The notes: a model not told the origin generated them from the letters alone. A stretch of 64,000 bases of DNA from Stomorhina lunata (GCA_933228675.1 OW121741.1:59733363-59797362); one strand, 5' to 3'; shown: positions 25,502 through 35,794, numbered from the stretch's first letter. A program made the numbers and translations.

Positions 25502-26499
25502 GTGAAGTACAAAAAAAAAAGCAATACTAAGCAAAGGCAGTATGAGGTGATGGTTGACTTTATGACCAAACATTCCGATTTGGCAAAGGGCCTTCTAAAT
25601 GTTTCAAATGCGAAAAGTAAGTCAAAGGAATTGTGGGACAGCTTGGTTTTAGATTTAAATTCAGCGGGACCGCCTGTACATGATTGCACAAAATGGAAAA
25701 AGGTATGTAATTAATCTAAAAGTCTATCTGTTACGGTTTTTAAAACATGGCGTCTTTTTTGTATAAGTTCTTCAAACATAAATTTGGTATAAATGTGATC
25801 ATTTAATTTCCCTTTCGTGAATGTTAGCAATTTTAAAATAATTTTAAATATTTTTAGGTATGGGCTGACTACAAAAACCACATTAAGATAAAATGCCGGC
25901 AAAATAAGAAAAGTGTGTCAGGAACTCGTGGTGGGCCGAGCAAATTTTGTTCTTTAACACAGACTGAAAAAAAAGTTGTCGAACTACTTTCTATTAATAA
26001 AGCTGTTAGTGGAATAGAAGGAACGTTCCGCTTTGGAGTTAATGAAAATACTCTATCAACTTCCAATTTAGATGAAGAAAGTCTCATGGAAAACTTTTTA
26101 AATATAGCATCAGATGAACCGCTTGCTGATGAAATATCAAATGAGAGTCCTCAAAAAAAACAAAGGACACAAAGTGTATCAAAAGAGACTCTTCTTGAAA
26201 AACAAGTTAACAACCAAATTAAATTTCAAGAAAACTCAGTCAATATTCTAACTGAGGTGAACAAAAATGTTAATGACTGCCTTCACGTTTTAAAAGGTGT
26301 TAACGAAAACCTATCAGAGGTAAAAAGATATTTAAAAAGAAGTTGTGACTATCAGGAAAAGAGCTACGAACTCGGTAAAGAAAAATTTGAGTTCAAAAAG
26401 AGAATTGAGTTGGAAAACACGAGGCAAAAAATGCAGCAGTTGGAATTGAAAAAAGAAATACTTGAACTAAAATCAAAAAAATATAAAAACAGTAAATAA
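25502..26499 (+). CDS. Myb/SANT-like DNA-binding protein of PIF/Harbinger
   Basis: Exon 25,502-25,702 and exon 25,858-26,499 join across a 155-nt intron with GTATGT donor and TTTTTAG acceptor, phase 0. The product is about 281 residues: a Myb/SANT-like trihelix (W residues in ELWDSL, TKWKK and VWADYKNHIK) and a C-terminal coiled coil rich in K, E and L (about residues 180-281). In PIF/Harbinger this second protein escorts the transposase to DNA and the nucleus. The first codon of the listed frame is GTG, so the true start is unresolved and may lie in an upstream exon. No stop or frameshift is seen. Confidence 0.82.
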
Positions 26500-26587
26500 T
26501 TTAAAAATATTTTTAAGTTTTTTTATTTAATATTTTAAATGGATTTTTTTTTTATGGTAGATATAATAAAATTTTGTTGTTTTTTTT

Positions 26588-27843
26588 TTAATTCCTTTGT
26601 ATATTATTTTTTATTTCATCTCTTATATTTTTTGCAATGATGGAGTATGAACTTTCTCTTTCGCAATGGCTGTTATTTGTTGAACAATTAGGAATTTCAT
26701 TAAAATCAACTGGGGGAAGTTCAACGTTATACTGCACACAAATGTTATGTAATGCACAACAGACATTTAAAATTGTAACAGCTTTTTTTGGGGCGTAATG
26801 CAATTCCCTTGCTGCTAAAAGACAACGAAACCTTGATTTTAACAATCCAAACGTTCTTTCAACTATGGATCTTCCTTTTGAATGTTGGCTGTTAAAAAAG
26901 GATTCCGGAGAACTTTCTGCAGCATTTCTGTATGGAGTCAGAAGCCAAGGTTCAAGAGGATATCCAGAATCACCTAGAACAATTTTATTTAGTATTAAAA
27001 AATTAAAAAATACGTTAAAGGCTTTACCAAGTATTCTTGTTCCTGTATCTCCACATAAATACTTTTCTTTTAAATATTCTCGTTCTTGAGATAAATTCCA
27101 TACATGTGAATCGTGGCAAGCTCCATCAACAAATCTTCCATCAACCGCTCTAATATACATTTCGTGGTCGCAAATCTAAAAAGAAAAACTGTAAAGATTC
27201 TTGAATTATATTTAGTGATTACTTACGACCATTGCGTTGATGCTATGCTTCAGTTTTCTATTAAAAAAAAGATGCTCATCTTCAACCGGCCTTATAATTT
27301 GGATATGTGTGCCATCCACTGCCCCTATTATTCCGGGTATTCCACATTTTTGAAGAAAAGCTCTTTTTGCCTCTCTCATCTTTTCATCCGTCATTTGGAG
27401 CACAATTGTTTTAGTACAAATGTTTTTTTCAATGGCTTTACATACCTCCGTCATCTGTACAGAAATTGAAGACTGGGAAAATCCCAATAAACGTTCTTGC
27501 CCAATTTGATGTTGGTATCCACCTTGGGCCAAAAATTTTAATGTAGCAGCCAATTTTAACAATGGTGAAATGGCGGTAGATCTTTCTGCAGGCTTTAAAT
27601 CATGTTGTACGCTTTTTAAAACATACAGAAAGGCTTCTTTATTAAGTCTAAAGTTTTTTATAAAACTAATGAAATGTTTTTAATAACTACACATAACAGT
27701 TTTAAATAATTTAAATATATTTACTTTTTATCGCTAAGTTGCATTATATCCGATGAATCCCGAATTATCTTGCGTTGTACTCTTTCTGGAGTCGTATCAC
27801 TATCATCCTCACTGCCGCTTGTCCACAATGAAACACAATCCAT
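26588..27843 (-). CDS. PIF/Harbinger DDE transposase (HARBI1-like)
   Basis: Three exons are supported: 27,843-27,725, 27,665-27,227 and 27,175-26,588, with introns of 59 and 51 nt bounded by GT...AG (GTAAAT/CATTAG and GTAAGT/TTTTAG). The spliced frame is 1,146 nt, 381 residues, without interruption. The catalytic residues are D in GAVDGTHIQI, D in VLGDSGYPLEPWLL and E in SIVERTFGLLKSRFRCL. It would cut and paste the element in the nucleus together with the Myb-like partner encoded convergently. Tiny introns are ordinary in flies. The start is the first ATG after an A-rich leader. Confidence 0.93.
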
Positions 27844-28170
27844 TTTATTTTAAATAAATTAAATTTATTATTTATCTTTCTTTTTTGTCAGTTTTGACTG
27901 AAAATAAATATGGTGCCAAGTTTTCAACCGATGAAAAACTTTGGCAGCACCGGTGTCTAGTACTCTTTTTACATTTTTTTCTTAATGCAACATTGAATTA
28001 CATTCGAACGAATTAAGTAATACCATTTTACTTTCGAATCGGAAATTTCTTTCGAATCGATTTGACTTTCGAATCGAATTACATAATAAGCCCCCAGGCC
28101 TCGTGTGTGGTTTCAACACTGCCCGAGACACAATGGCACTTTTGGCGCACCCTATATTTGAGAGTTGCTT

Positions 28171-28432
28171 TTGATAAGCCGCATTGACATAAAATTTTGC
28201 ACGTTCATTGATTTTAACAACTTAAACATTTACCAAACGGACCCAATCTGTAAAATGGGCGTGGCAAATTTTTTATATAATAAAATATAAAATATCCTCT
28301 ATTTTGTAAAATAACTTTTTTTATTTATCTAAAATTTGAAATTTTTATCACAAATTTAAATCTATATTAATAGGAGCTATAAAAAGAAATAATTTTAGCA
28401 AAAACAGATTATACGACAGCATTAAGTTTCTT
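28171..28432. other. AT-rich spacer
   Basis: Nothing recognisable is seen between the mariner remnant and the next Helentron-like fragment. Confidence 0.35.
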
Positions 28433-28640
28433 ATTATACCCTTCACCAATAGGTGAAAGGGTATTATAAGTTTGTGATTCCGTTTGTAATTTTTTTATTA
28501 GTGATCGTAGACCCCATAAAAATTATACCGATCGACTCAGAATCGGGAGGAGAATCGATTAAGCGATGTCCGTCTGTCTGTCTGCCAAGTTTCAAGTTTC
28601 TGAAGCCCCTGGAGGATGGACTTACATAAATTATATATGG
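28433..28640 (+). mobile_element. 5' fragment of a Helentron-like repeat
   Basis: About 208 bp from TTATACCCTTCACCAATAGG through the GTCCGTCTGTCTG tract to acataaattatatat, nearly identical to the 5' ends of the copies at 5.5, 6.3 and 54.8 kb. The rest of the element is absent. Confidence 0.75.
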
Positions 28641-29195
28641 GTTAATTCCAAACACAATGCTTTTTTTTCGTCTCAAGCTTTTTATTTCTTTCATGTAAAA
28701 GAAAATAAAAAAACAAAAACGGCAAGTAAGCTCTAAAATAATTAGCAACAAACAAAAGTAGTTGTTATTATTGTAAAACTTTCTGCTAAATTGTGCAAAT
28801 GGTGCTTTACCTGTATATCATGCCTATTACATACAAATATACCTGTCTCCACACATGTTATTCATTAAGCAACATGGAAAAAGAGTTGAAAACAATAGAA
28901 CAATAATAAAAAATTCAACTGTTTTTCAATGATTGTATTTATTTTTATAGCTTTTTCCTGGTTTTACCTGAAAAATGTTATCAATGTCATTTTGACGTCT
29001 AATTTTACTTTGTCTCTGCGTTTTTTCCGTAATGTCACATTTTTTTTAATTAAGTCATAATCATTACTTGAGCTGTTTCGTTTGCTTTATGTGCATCGCT
29101 ATTAAAAAGTGCAAGAAGTGATAAATTGATTAAGATAAAAAATAAAATAATAAAATCAATTATTTGGTGTTTTCAAGTGAATTTATAATCGCACG

Positions 29196-29652
29196 ATGGT
29201 AAGTACAGCTAAAAATTTCCGTACTGTCACACAGTTATTTAATAAAAAATCGTAAAAAATAAAATAAATAAAAATGTATATTAATATATTACGAAGTTTT
29301 GATCACTTTTTCTTGTTTTTATTTTCCGTGAAATAACCTTTTAGAAGAAAAAAACAAAAAAAAATATCACAAATTTCTTTACTGTCACTTTTAAGTAAAA
29401 AGGTTTTTTTATTTTAAAAGCTTATTTCTCGAAAATTCTGATTGATTTCAATACTGTAGTTCTTTTGATGTAAAGACAATTTGTTATATTACTTTGAATG
29501 ACTATTGTTGTTGTTATTCTTCTAAAATCTTAAAGGTTAAAACAAAGGCAAAGTTGACGGGAGCTGAAAGAGCAAAACGTTATCCCCCTATAAATAGGGG
29601 GAACATGATAGTTTTTCCTTTTGTTATTTTGTTGCATTTAAGCAGTTGTTAA
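29196..29652 (+). CDS. Possible small two-exon gene (weak)
   Basis: An ATG at 29,196 is followed at once by a strong GTAAGT donor, and an AG at 29,534-29,535 precedes a frame beginning VKTKAKLTGAERAKRY that runs to TAA at 29,650-29,652. The KTKAK-TGAERAKRY start recalls short basic N-termini of insect proteins of unknown function. Inside the second exon sits a perfect interrupted palindrome around a TATA motif, CCCCCTATaaATAGGGGG (about 29,583-29,600). With only 39 codons this could be chance. Upstream 28,641-29,195 shows nothing else. Confidence 0.22.
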
Positions 29653-29715
29653 TTCGGTTTATAAATTACTCACGTTTTTTGGTAAGTGAAAATAAAATTT
29701 AACAAATTTTCTTCT

Positions 29716-31561
29716 TGGAAATTTTTCTTATTTTTATAGGAAATTTTTCAAAAATTTCCTATTTTTAAAGGAAATTTTTCAAAAATTTCCTATTTTTATA
29801 GCAAAAAAATTTCCTATTTTTATAGCAAAAAAATTTCCTATTTTTATAGGAAATTTTTCAAAAATTTCCTATTTTTATAGGAAATTTTTCAAAAATTTCC
29901 TATTTTTATAGGAAATTTTTCAAAAATTTCCTGTTTTTATAGGAAATTTTTCAAAAATTTCCTATTTTTATAGGAAATTTTTCAAAAATTTCCTATTTTT
30001 ATAGGAAATTTTTCAAAAATTTCCTATTTTTATAGGAAATTTTTCAAAAATTTCCTATTTTTATAGGAAATTTTTCAAAAATTTTTCAAAATTTCTATTT
30101 TTATAGGAAATTTTTCAAAAATTTCCTATTTTTATAGGAAATTTTTCAAAAATTTCCTATTTTTATAGGAAATTTTTCAAAAATTTCCTATTTTTATAGG
30201 AAATTTTTCAAAAATTTCCTATTTTTATAGGAAATTTTTCAAAAATTTCCTATTTTTATAGGAAATTTTTCAAAAATTTCCTATTTTTATAGGAAATTTT
30301 TCAAAAATTTCCTATTTTTATAGGAAATTTTTCAAAAATTTCCTATTTTTATAGGAAATTTTTCAAAAATTTCCTATTTTTATAGGAAATTTTTCAAAAA
30401 TTTCCTATTTTTATAGGAAATTTTTCAAAAATTTCCTATTTTTATAGGAAATTTTTCAAAAATTTCCTATTTTGATAGGAAATTTTTCAAAAATTTCCTA
30501 TTTTGATAGGAAATTTTTGAAAAATTTCCTATTTTGATAGGAAATTTTTCAAAAATTTCCTATTTTGATAGGAAATTTTTCAAAAATTTCCTATTTTGAT
30601 AGGAAAATTTTCAAAAATTTCCTATTTTGATAGGAAATTTTTCAAAAATTTCCTATTTTGATAGGAAATTTTTCAAAAATTTCCTATTTTGATAGGAAAA
30701 TTTTCAAAAATTTCCTATTTTGATAGGAAATTTTTCAAAAATTTCCTATTTTGATAGGAAATTTTTCAAAAATTTCCTATTTTGATAGGAAATTTTTCAA
30801 AAATTTCCTATTTTGATAGGAAATTTTTCAAAAATTTCCTATTTTTATAGGAAATTTTTCAAAAATTTCCTATTTTTATAGGAAATTTTTCAAAAATTTC
30901 CTATTTTTATAGGAAATTTTTCAAAAATTTCCTATTTTTATAGGAAATTTTTCAAAAATTTCCTATTTTTATAGGAAATTTTTCAAAAATTTCCTATTTT
31001 TATAGGAAATTTTTCAAAAATTTCCTATTTTTATAGGAAATTTTTCAAAAATTTCCTATTTTTATAGGAAATTTTTCAAAAATTTCCTATTTTTATAGGA
31101 AATTTTTCAAAAATTTCCTATTTTTATAGGAAATTTTTCAAAAATTTCCTATTTTTATAGGAAATTTTTCAAAAATTTCCTATTTTTATAGGAAATTTTT
31201 CAAAAATTTCCTATTTTTATAGGAAATTTTTCAAAAATTTCCTATTTTTATAGGAAATTTTTCAAAAATTTCCTATTTTTATAGGAAATTTTTCAAAAAT
31301 TTCCTATTTTTATAGGAAATTTTTCAAAAATTTCCTATTTTTATAGGAAATTTTTCAAAAATTTCCTATTTTTATAGGAAATTTTTCAAAAATTTCCTAT
31401 TTTTATAGGAAATTTTTCAAAAATTTCCTATTTTTATAGGAAATTTTTCAAAAATTTCCTATTTTTATAGGAAATTTTTCAAAAATTTCCTATTTTTATA
31501 GGAAATTTTTCAAAAATTTCCTATTTTTATAGGAAATTTTTCAAAAATTTCCTATTTTTAT
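29716..31561. repeat. Homogeneous 31-bp palindromic minisatellite, about 58 copies
   Basis: The unit is a 23-bp near-perfect palindrome, AGGAAATTTTT-C-AAAAATTTCCT, plus the spacer atttttat. Most units are identical. A block at about 30,470-30,835 carries the variant spacer attttgat, which implies segmental amplification of a mutated unit. A few units near 29,800-29,840 and 30,080 are shortened. The array ends exactly where the Polinton left terminus begins; the AG at 31,562-31,563 could belong to either. Confidence 0.97.
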
Positions 31562-31931
31562 AGTTATTTTTGGCGGTTGTGAAAAGTAGCGGGTAGGATG
31601 GTGAGAATGAGAAAAGTAGGGTATGTAATGTGTACGATATTTCTGTAATTTTAATTATTGTTTTGTGGTTAACTTGAGGTTTTAAATAGTTGGTTGGTGT
31701 ATGTGTGTGTGTGTATGTTGATGTGCGGTGCACGACTTTATTTGAAATGTATTTTGAGTATATTAAAATGTATTTTTTTCTTTTGCGGTTTTAGCACTTG
31801 CTTCAATGGGGAGAGTATTGTAAGATTTAGTTTAAGAAAAGCGTATGTGTCCGTCTGTCTGAATGTACTAGGTGAACGTTTCTATATGAAAATAGTTCCA
31901 TTAATGAATAAAAATAAGAATTTTATATTTA
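31562..31931 (+). repeat. Left terminal inverted repeat of the Polinton
   Basis: About 370 bp that recur, inverted, at 51,311-51,763 with few differences. Includes a GT-rich run (31,690-31,720). The inner limit is where similarity stops after aagaattttatatt. Short open frames inside are not genes. Confidence 0.93.
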
Positions 31932-31999
31932 TTTTATAATTCATAAAATTGTTTTTTATTAATCTATATACATATATTTATATTAAAAGTTTTAAAATT

Positions 32000-32314
32000 T
32001 TATTTATTAAAGTGACAATTATTACATTTTGAAAGATTATAGAAATTTATAATTTCTCTAGCGCTGTTTTCTGCTATCCTCTCAGCTAGTTCATAGCTAT
32101 AACAATGACAGGTATCGGGTCCAGTTCTAGTGTTTTCATCAGCCCAAACACAGTCTTCCAAATGTTGACCGTGTTTGGTTTTTATTCTTGGTAGTTGTTT
32201 TACAAATTCAAGATATTCTACCTGTGACTGGATTGCTAAAAGTTGTTGTCTATGTTCTTCCGAAACAACACTACAAAATGTTTTTAAAAAGTTAAATATA
32301 TCCTTCAACACCAT
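32000..32314 (-). CDS. Hypothetical Polinton protein, 104 residues
   Basis: Clean ATG-to-stop frame, the leftmost gene of the element, 68 bp inside the TIR. The first half is predicted helical (KDIFNFLKTFCSVVSEEHRQQL). The second half has cysteines and histidines, CHCYSYEL and KCNNCHFNK, that could bind metal. No signal peptide or membrane segment. I do not recognise a family. Its 3' end faces the TIR and its 5' end the gene of the secreted paralogue. Confidence 0.5.
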   Translation of the reverse strand: MVLKDIFNFLKTFCSVVSEEHRQQLLAIQSQVEYLEFVKQLPRIKTKHGQHLEDCVWADENTRTGPDTCHCYSYELAERIAENSAREIINFYNLSKCNNCHFNK

Positions 32315-32329
32315 ATTGATTTATGTGTG

Positions 32330-32937
32330 TTACTGTATACGCATATGTAATGTTTGCGAGTAATCTTTTAAATCGATTGTTCTAATATTTATACTGTTGT
32401 GTGGTGATTCGAATAGTGGACTTGTTATTCCTACTCCTCCTCGTTCTCCTCCTCGTCGTTCTACTCCTCTCCTTTCTTCTTCTTCAATAATGGAATTAAA
32501 TTCGAAACAGTAAATGTTGAGTTTACGATATTGATAGTTACTATAATAACTACATCTTAATCTAACTTCACAATTATCATATTTTAAATTGAAATGCCGA
32601 TAGAATACTGAAGAACTTTCAATGATACCACCTATATTAATTTCTTTTTCCACAAGATCTCTTTTAAAAGCTTCAGTTGCTTCGTTAATAGTAAATGATT
32701 GGATGGAATCGTTGTAACCTTTTGCTTCTCTCACACGAATTCTTAGTTCTGGTGATGGTGGATTATCATTATTCAATTGAATTGATAATTGTACCCTTAC
32801 CCTCAGTGTATTATTAAGATGTTTTAGACGAAAATACTTGTATCACCTTCAAAAGCTGTCGGCTTATAAATAGATTGCTGACAATTACAAAAATGTATAT
32901 AGATAAAAATGATTAGGGATAATACGATTCTTAACAT
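32330..32937 (-). pseudogene. Secreted-protein paralogue, frameshifted
   Basis: An ATG at 32,937 opens a frame with a hydrophobic leader (RIVLSLIIFIYIHF) typical of a signal peptide, ending at TAA 32,824-32,826. The remainder of the protein continues in another frame to 32,330. Its core (about 32,700-32,500) contains NEATEAFKRDLVEKEINIGG and FYRHFNLKYDN and aligns with the neighbouring gene at 33,064-33,705. The C-terminal part adds an E/R/G-rich tail with a RRGGERGG run that the neighbour lacks. One frameshift near 32,830 separates leader and body. Function unknown; secretion is inferred. Confidence 0.65.
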
Positions 32938-33063
32938 TTTTTTTTTTTTTTGATTTTCTTCCTTCAACAATCATCGATAAACTAATGTTTATTTACTTAT
33001 TCGATGCTCATTTTATATGTTTGAGGGTAGTTCTTAAGATTGACAATTTGTATGTCATGTAAT

Positions 33064-33705
33064 TTAATCTGGTATGCGAACTCTTTCAATCTCACCATTA
33101 CTTAAAATTCGTTCTTGTTCAAATTCTCTGTATTCGAAACAGCTTATTTTAAGTTTATGTTTCTCGAATATACTTTCATATGTACAGCGAATAGGTATAT
33201 CAATATTTTCATATTTTAGATTAAAATGTCGATAAAATGGATGTTCAGATTCTAGTATACCGCCAATATTTATTTCTTGATTTATTAGATCTTTACGAAA
33301 AGCTTCGATGGCGTCATCGACTGTAAAATATTTAATTGAAGGATCATCTGTAGTTATAGTGGGTGGGATAAAGGTGGTTGTAGAAGTTGTTGTTGTTGTT
33401 TCATTTATAATATCATCATTCTGAGTATCATAGTCAGCATAATCTATATCTTTTGTTGCTAATTGTTCACTTTCCTTCAACATTAGGAATGAAATATTAA
33501 CTTTTAAAATTTGTTGATTAGGAAGTGTAAAATTGAATTCTATAGTTTTTGAGTTTTCAGTACTGAGGTTGTTATTATTGATGTTGTTGTTGTTAATGTT
33601 CTCAACAATTTTATGGTGAACATCCTCAATTGGTAATGTATTAGCTTTTATTGTATTATATGTTAAGAAGGTAAAAATGTAAAACAAAAGTATAGGAAAT
33701 TCCAT
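33064..33705 (-). CDS. Secreted protein of unknown function, intact
   Basis: Starts at ATG 33,705 (upstream frame lacks ATG) and encodes 213 residues. Residues 1-20 form a hydrophobic signal peptide (FPILLFYIFTFLTYN). Asparagine-rich and Thr-rich low-complexity stretches follow (about 35-50 and 100-115). The C-terminal third carries DAIEAFRKDLINQEINIGG and FYRHFNLKYEN with two later cysteines (IRCTYE and KISCFEY). The tandem paralogue next door shares only this domain, so it is the likely functional unit. Upstream DNA holds two 70-bp repeats with a hairpin. No family known to me. Confidence 0.7.
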   Translation of the reverse strand: MEFPILLFYIFTFLTYNTIKANTLPIEDVHHKIVENINNNNINNNNLSTENSKTIEFNFTLPNQQILKVNISFLMLKESEQLATKDIDYADYDTQNDDIINETTTTTSTTTFIPPTITTDDPSIKYFTVDDAIEAFRKDLINQEINIGGILESEHPFYRHFNLKYENIDIPIRCTYESIFEKHKLKISCFEYREFEQERILSNGEIERVRIPD

Positions 33706-33774
33706 AATTAGCTTTTTTTCTTTTTTCGACAGAGATGTAGTCTTAATCAAACTTAAATACTTAATAGCGAAAGA

Positions 33775-33925
33775 ATTTAGAAAAAAGTTCTTTTATATAC
33801 AATTAAAGAGAGAGAGTTGAAATTTCACAGTCTTGCGAAATCATTAAATACTTAAAAAAGGTCTTTTTATATACAATTAGAGAGAGTTGATATTTCACAG
33901 TCTTGTGAAATCACTAAATACTTAC
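33775..33925. promoter_or_regulatory. Duplicated upstream element with hairpin
   Basis: Two ~70-bp direct copies lie just upstream of the secreted-protein gene. Each contains tttttatatacaatta, an AGAGAG tract and the inverted repeat ATTTCAC-agtctt-GTGAAAT. The position and a TATA-like tatatac suggest a promoter unit; this is inferred from layout only. Confidence 0.45.
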
Positions 33926-34003
33926 ATCGCCTTGATAGATTGTAAAAAAAAAAAGGAATAAAAATATAAATTTTTTCTTTATTTTATTTAATAAAACATT
34001 ACA

Positions 34004-34902
34004 TTATTTTTTTAACTTCATTTGTAAGAGGAATGTACTGAAATATTTTATCATGTATAATTTTAAACAGTATGCAGATGTATTAGCTGGTATAGTCTTA
34101 AGAGTTTTAATCTCAATACGAATATCGATTGGTCCTGTTTTAACCATTTCATTTTGATGAGTTACATCCAAAACTACTAATGGGGCTTCCGTTTTGAATT
34201 TTTCACGTGACAACAATGGTTGGGCCATATGAAAATAGTAGTTTTGTTGAAATTTGTAGTACATGTCATACAATAGAGCAAAACGATTTCTATCAAATTT
34301 AAGATTAAGATCATCATATGGATAAGTTTCAGAATTGAGATGAACTTTTATGTCAGCCAAATCACAATGTATAAATTTGTTATCCCAGCTCCTGAATGGT
34401 ATATTTAACGCTTGACGGTTGTTGATTATTTTAAACATTTGTAGTTTGTAGGCATCAGCAAGTTGAATATGTGGCACTTTCCACGTTATATTTAGAATAG
34501 ACAATTTAATCTTTTCTGTGACATCGGTCGACTTGAAAACTTGATTATCGTCTTTTGCACGTAAAAGGATCAATTCATGTTTAGAGTTGACTATAATCTT
34601 GTTGTAATCTTCTGCAAATCCCAGTAGTTGAGTTCATATCGAATTTCATCGAATATATGTGCCATACAATTGTTTAAGAGTTGAATATTTGATGATATTG
34701 TTGAATCTTCTTTCGTTGCATATCCTTCAATATATAAGAGACTTTCGTGTGGTAGAATGTATAAATCTTGATTTTGAATCGATATACGAATCTCATCGTT
34801 GTTCTTAAATGATTGTAGATATGATGTATAGCTATGGTAGTCTTTTTTGATAATAGAATTATCAATTTGTGGTTTTTGTAAAACATTAATATTATCACTC
34901 AT
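34004..34902 (-). pseudogene. Candidate major capsid protein, decayed
   Basis: The N-terminal part (ATG 34,902 to 34,591) has NNDEIRISIQNQDLYILP and a FDEIRYEL stretch. A second part in another frame (to about 34,004) has KIKLSILNITWKVPHIQ, FRSW, DIKVHLNSETYPYDDLNL and FALLYDMYYKFQQNYY. These fit a family found widely in insect Polinton-like elements that I take to be the double jelly-roll capsid gene. Relative to that family one segment is missing after FDEIRYEL (near 34,600) and another after FRSW (near 34,375). The last codons also change frame near 34,070. Position downstream of the penton candidate supports a structural role. It cannot yield a full capsid protein. Confidence 0.58.
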
Positions 34903-35098
34903 TTTTCAAACGGAATCCTAATTTTTTTAAAAACTCTTGATTGTTTTTGGTTAGCGAATAAGTTTTTTTTGTTGTTGTTGTTGATGATGATTTTTCTCTT
35001 ACTTTCAATGTTGACGATGCAAGACTGAATGATGGTTCATCATTCAAATTGTTTATATATCTGTTGTTATTGTTGTTGTTTTTATTATATATAATCAT
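34895..35098 (-). CDS. Small basic protein between penton and capsid candidates
   Basis: 67 residues from ATG 35,098. Asn-rich start, Ser/Thr/Lys middle, and a C-terminal helix QEFLKKLGFRLKNE. Overlaps the start of the capsid candidate by 8 bp, which is typical of compact virus-like gene blocks. A short basic gene is common at this place in related elements; role unknown. Confidence 0.5.
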   Translation of the reverse strand: MIIYNKNNNNNNRYINNLNDEPSFSLASSTLKVREKSSSTTTTKKTYSLTKNNQEFLKKLGFRLKNE

Positions 35099-35103
35099 TT
35101 CTA

Positions 35104-35794
35104 TTAGTATGTTTTTAAATGTAGTTTTATTGATATTCTTTCTCCACGAAAATTTAATAAGTTACCATCCTGATCGGTAACTTTTAAAATTAGAGTATTA
35201 ATTGTTCTAGTATTAACTGGTAAATATATTACGTTGGACGGTGACTCTGTTATTTTATAACCTGGAGGGACCGCAATTGAAAACTGATGAAGAGTATGTG
35301 CCAACTGATCATTTATATATGATCCAGAAATAATATTACATTCAATTAATATTGTATTTATTTTGGATATATCTATAGTTTTATCTGAATAGTGTTCTTC
35401 ACCTAAAACATGGTGAAGATACTCTTTTAGAGAATCCGAGCAATGGACCGACTGATCGATCCTTATTAAAATATATTGGATCTTCAGAGCTTGATATGTA
35501 TGTTTGTATTGTATTATTGTTGGACTTAATGTTGAGTTTTCCGGTCATGTTTAGTTTCGAATATTTTGTTGTAAGCACTTCGGCAATGTCAGAAAGTTCA
35601 TAGGAGCCTACAGGAATTTCAATTTCATGTTTTCCAATATGAAACAAGTTGTTTCCTACATCAATATTTGGTATTGAGTGATATGTATCAAAGTTTATTA
35701 ATCCGCATACATAATTGTCTTTGAGTTGAATTGGTGGAAAATAGTTTGCAATTAATAACGAACTATTTCCGTTTACGGTTAGTGTAATTGTCAT
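35104..35794 (-). pseudogene. Candidate penton/minor capsid protein, frameshifted
   Basis: ATG at 35,794 (the preceding GTG is less likely) opens a 131-codon frame with SSLLIANYFPPIQLKDNYV, IEIPVGSYELSDIAEVL and GPLLGFS. Near 35,410 the frame changes, and the body continues with GSYIN, VPPGYKI, VIYLPVNTRTIN and DQDGNLLNFRGERISI to the stop at 35,104. Total about 230 residues, beta-rich, as expected for a single jelly-roll vertex protein. The function is inferred from size, fold-like pattern and place next to the capsid candidate. Confidence 0.58.

Larger units (their letters stand above)
25183..28094. mobile_element. PIF/Harbinger transposon, apparently intact
   Basis: The element is 2,912 bp, flanked by CAG at 25,180-25,182 and 28,095-28,097; CWG duplications are usual in this superfamily. 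The inverted ends share GGGGCTTATTATGTAATTCG and continue to about 29 bp. Subterminal regions repeat TTCGAAA/ATTCGAAT motifs, probable protein-binding sites. Two convergent genes, a Myb-like DNA-binding protein (plus) and a DDE transposase (minus), both splice into open frames, so the copy could be active. Confidence 0.92.
25018..28170 (+). pseudogene. Dead mariner transposase split by the PIF element
   Basis: The coding traces at 25,018-25,180 (WPYFI, then NEDGSAGTVNGERYP) and 28,097-28,170 (TARDTMALL) match successive parts of a mariner-type transposase core, the GPFFFEN...VTVNGERY and QQDGATCHTARDTM regions. Frameshifts and a stop are present. The PIF/Harbinger element at 25,183-28,094 lies exactly between the two parts. 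Identification is from short remembered motifs and is therefore moderate. Confidence 0.5.

Noticed and set aside
29716..31561. CRISPR-like regular array
   Set aside because: Units are directly tandem without unique spacers, and the context is eukaryotic.
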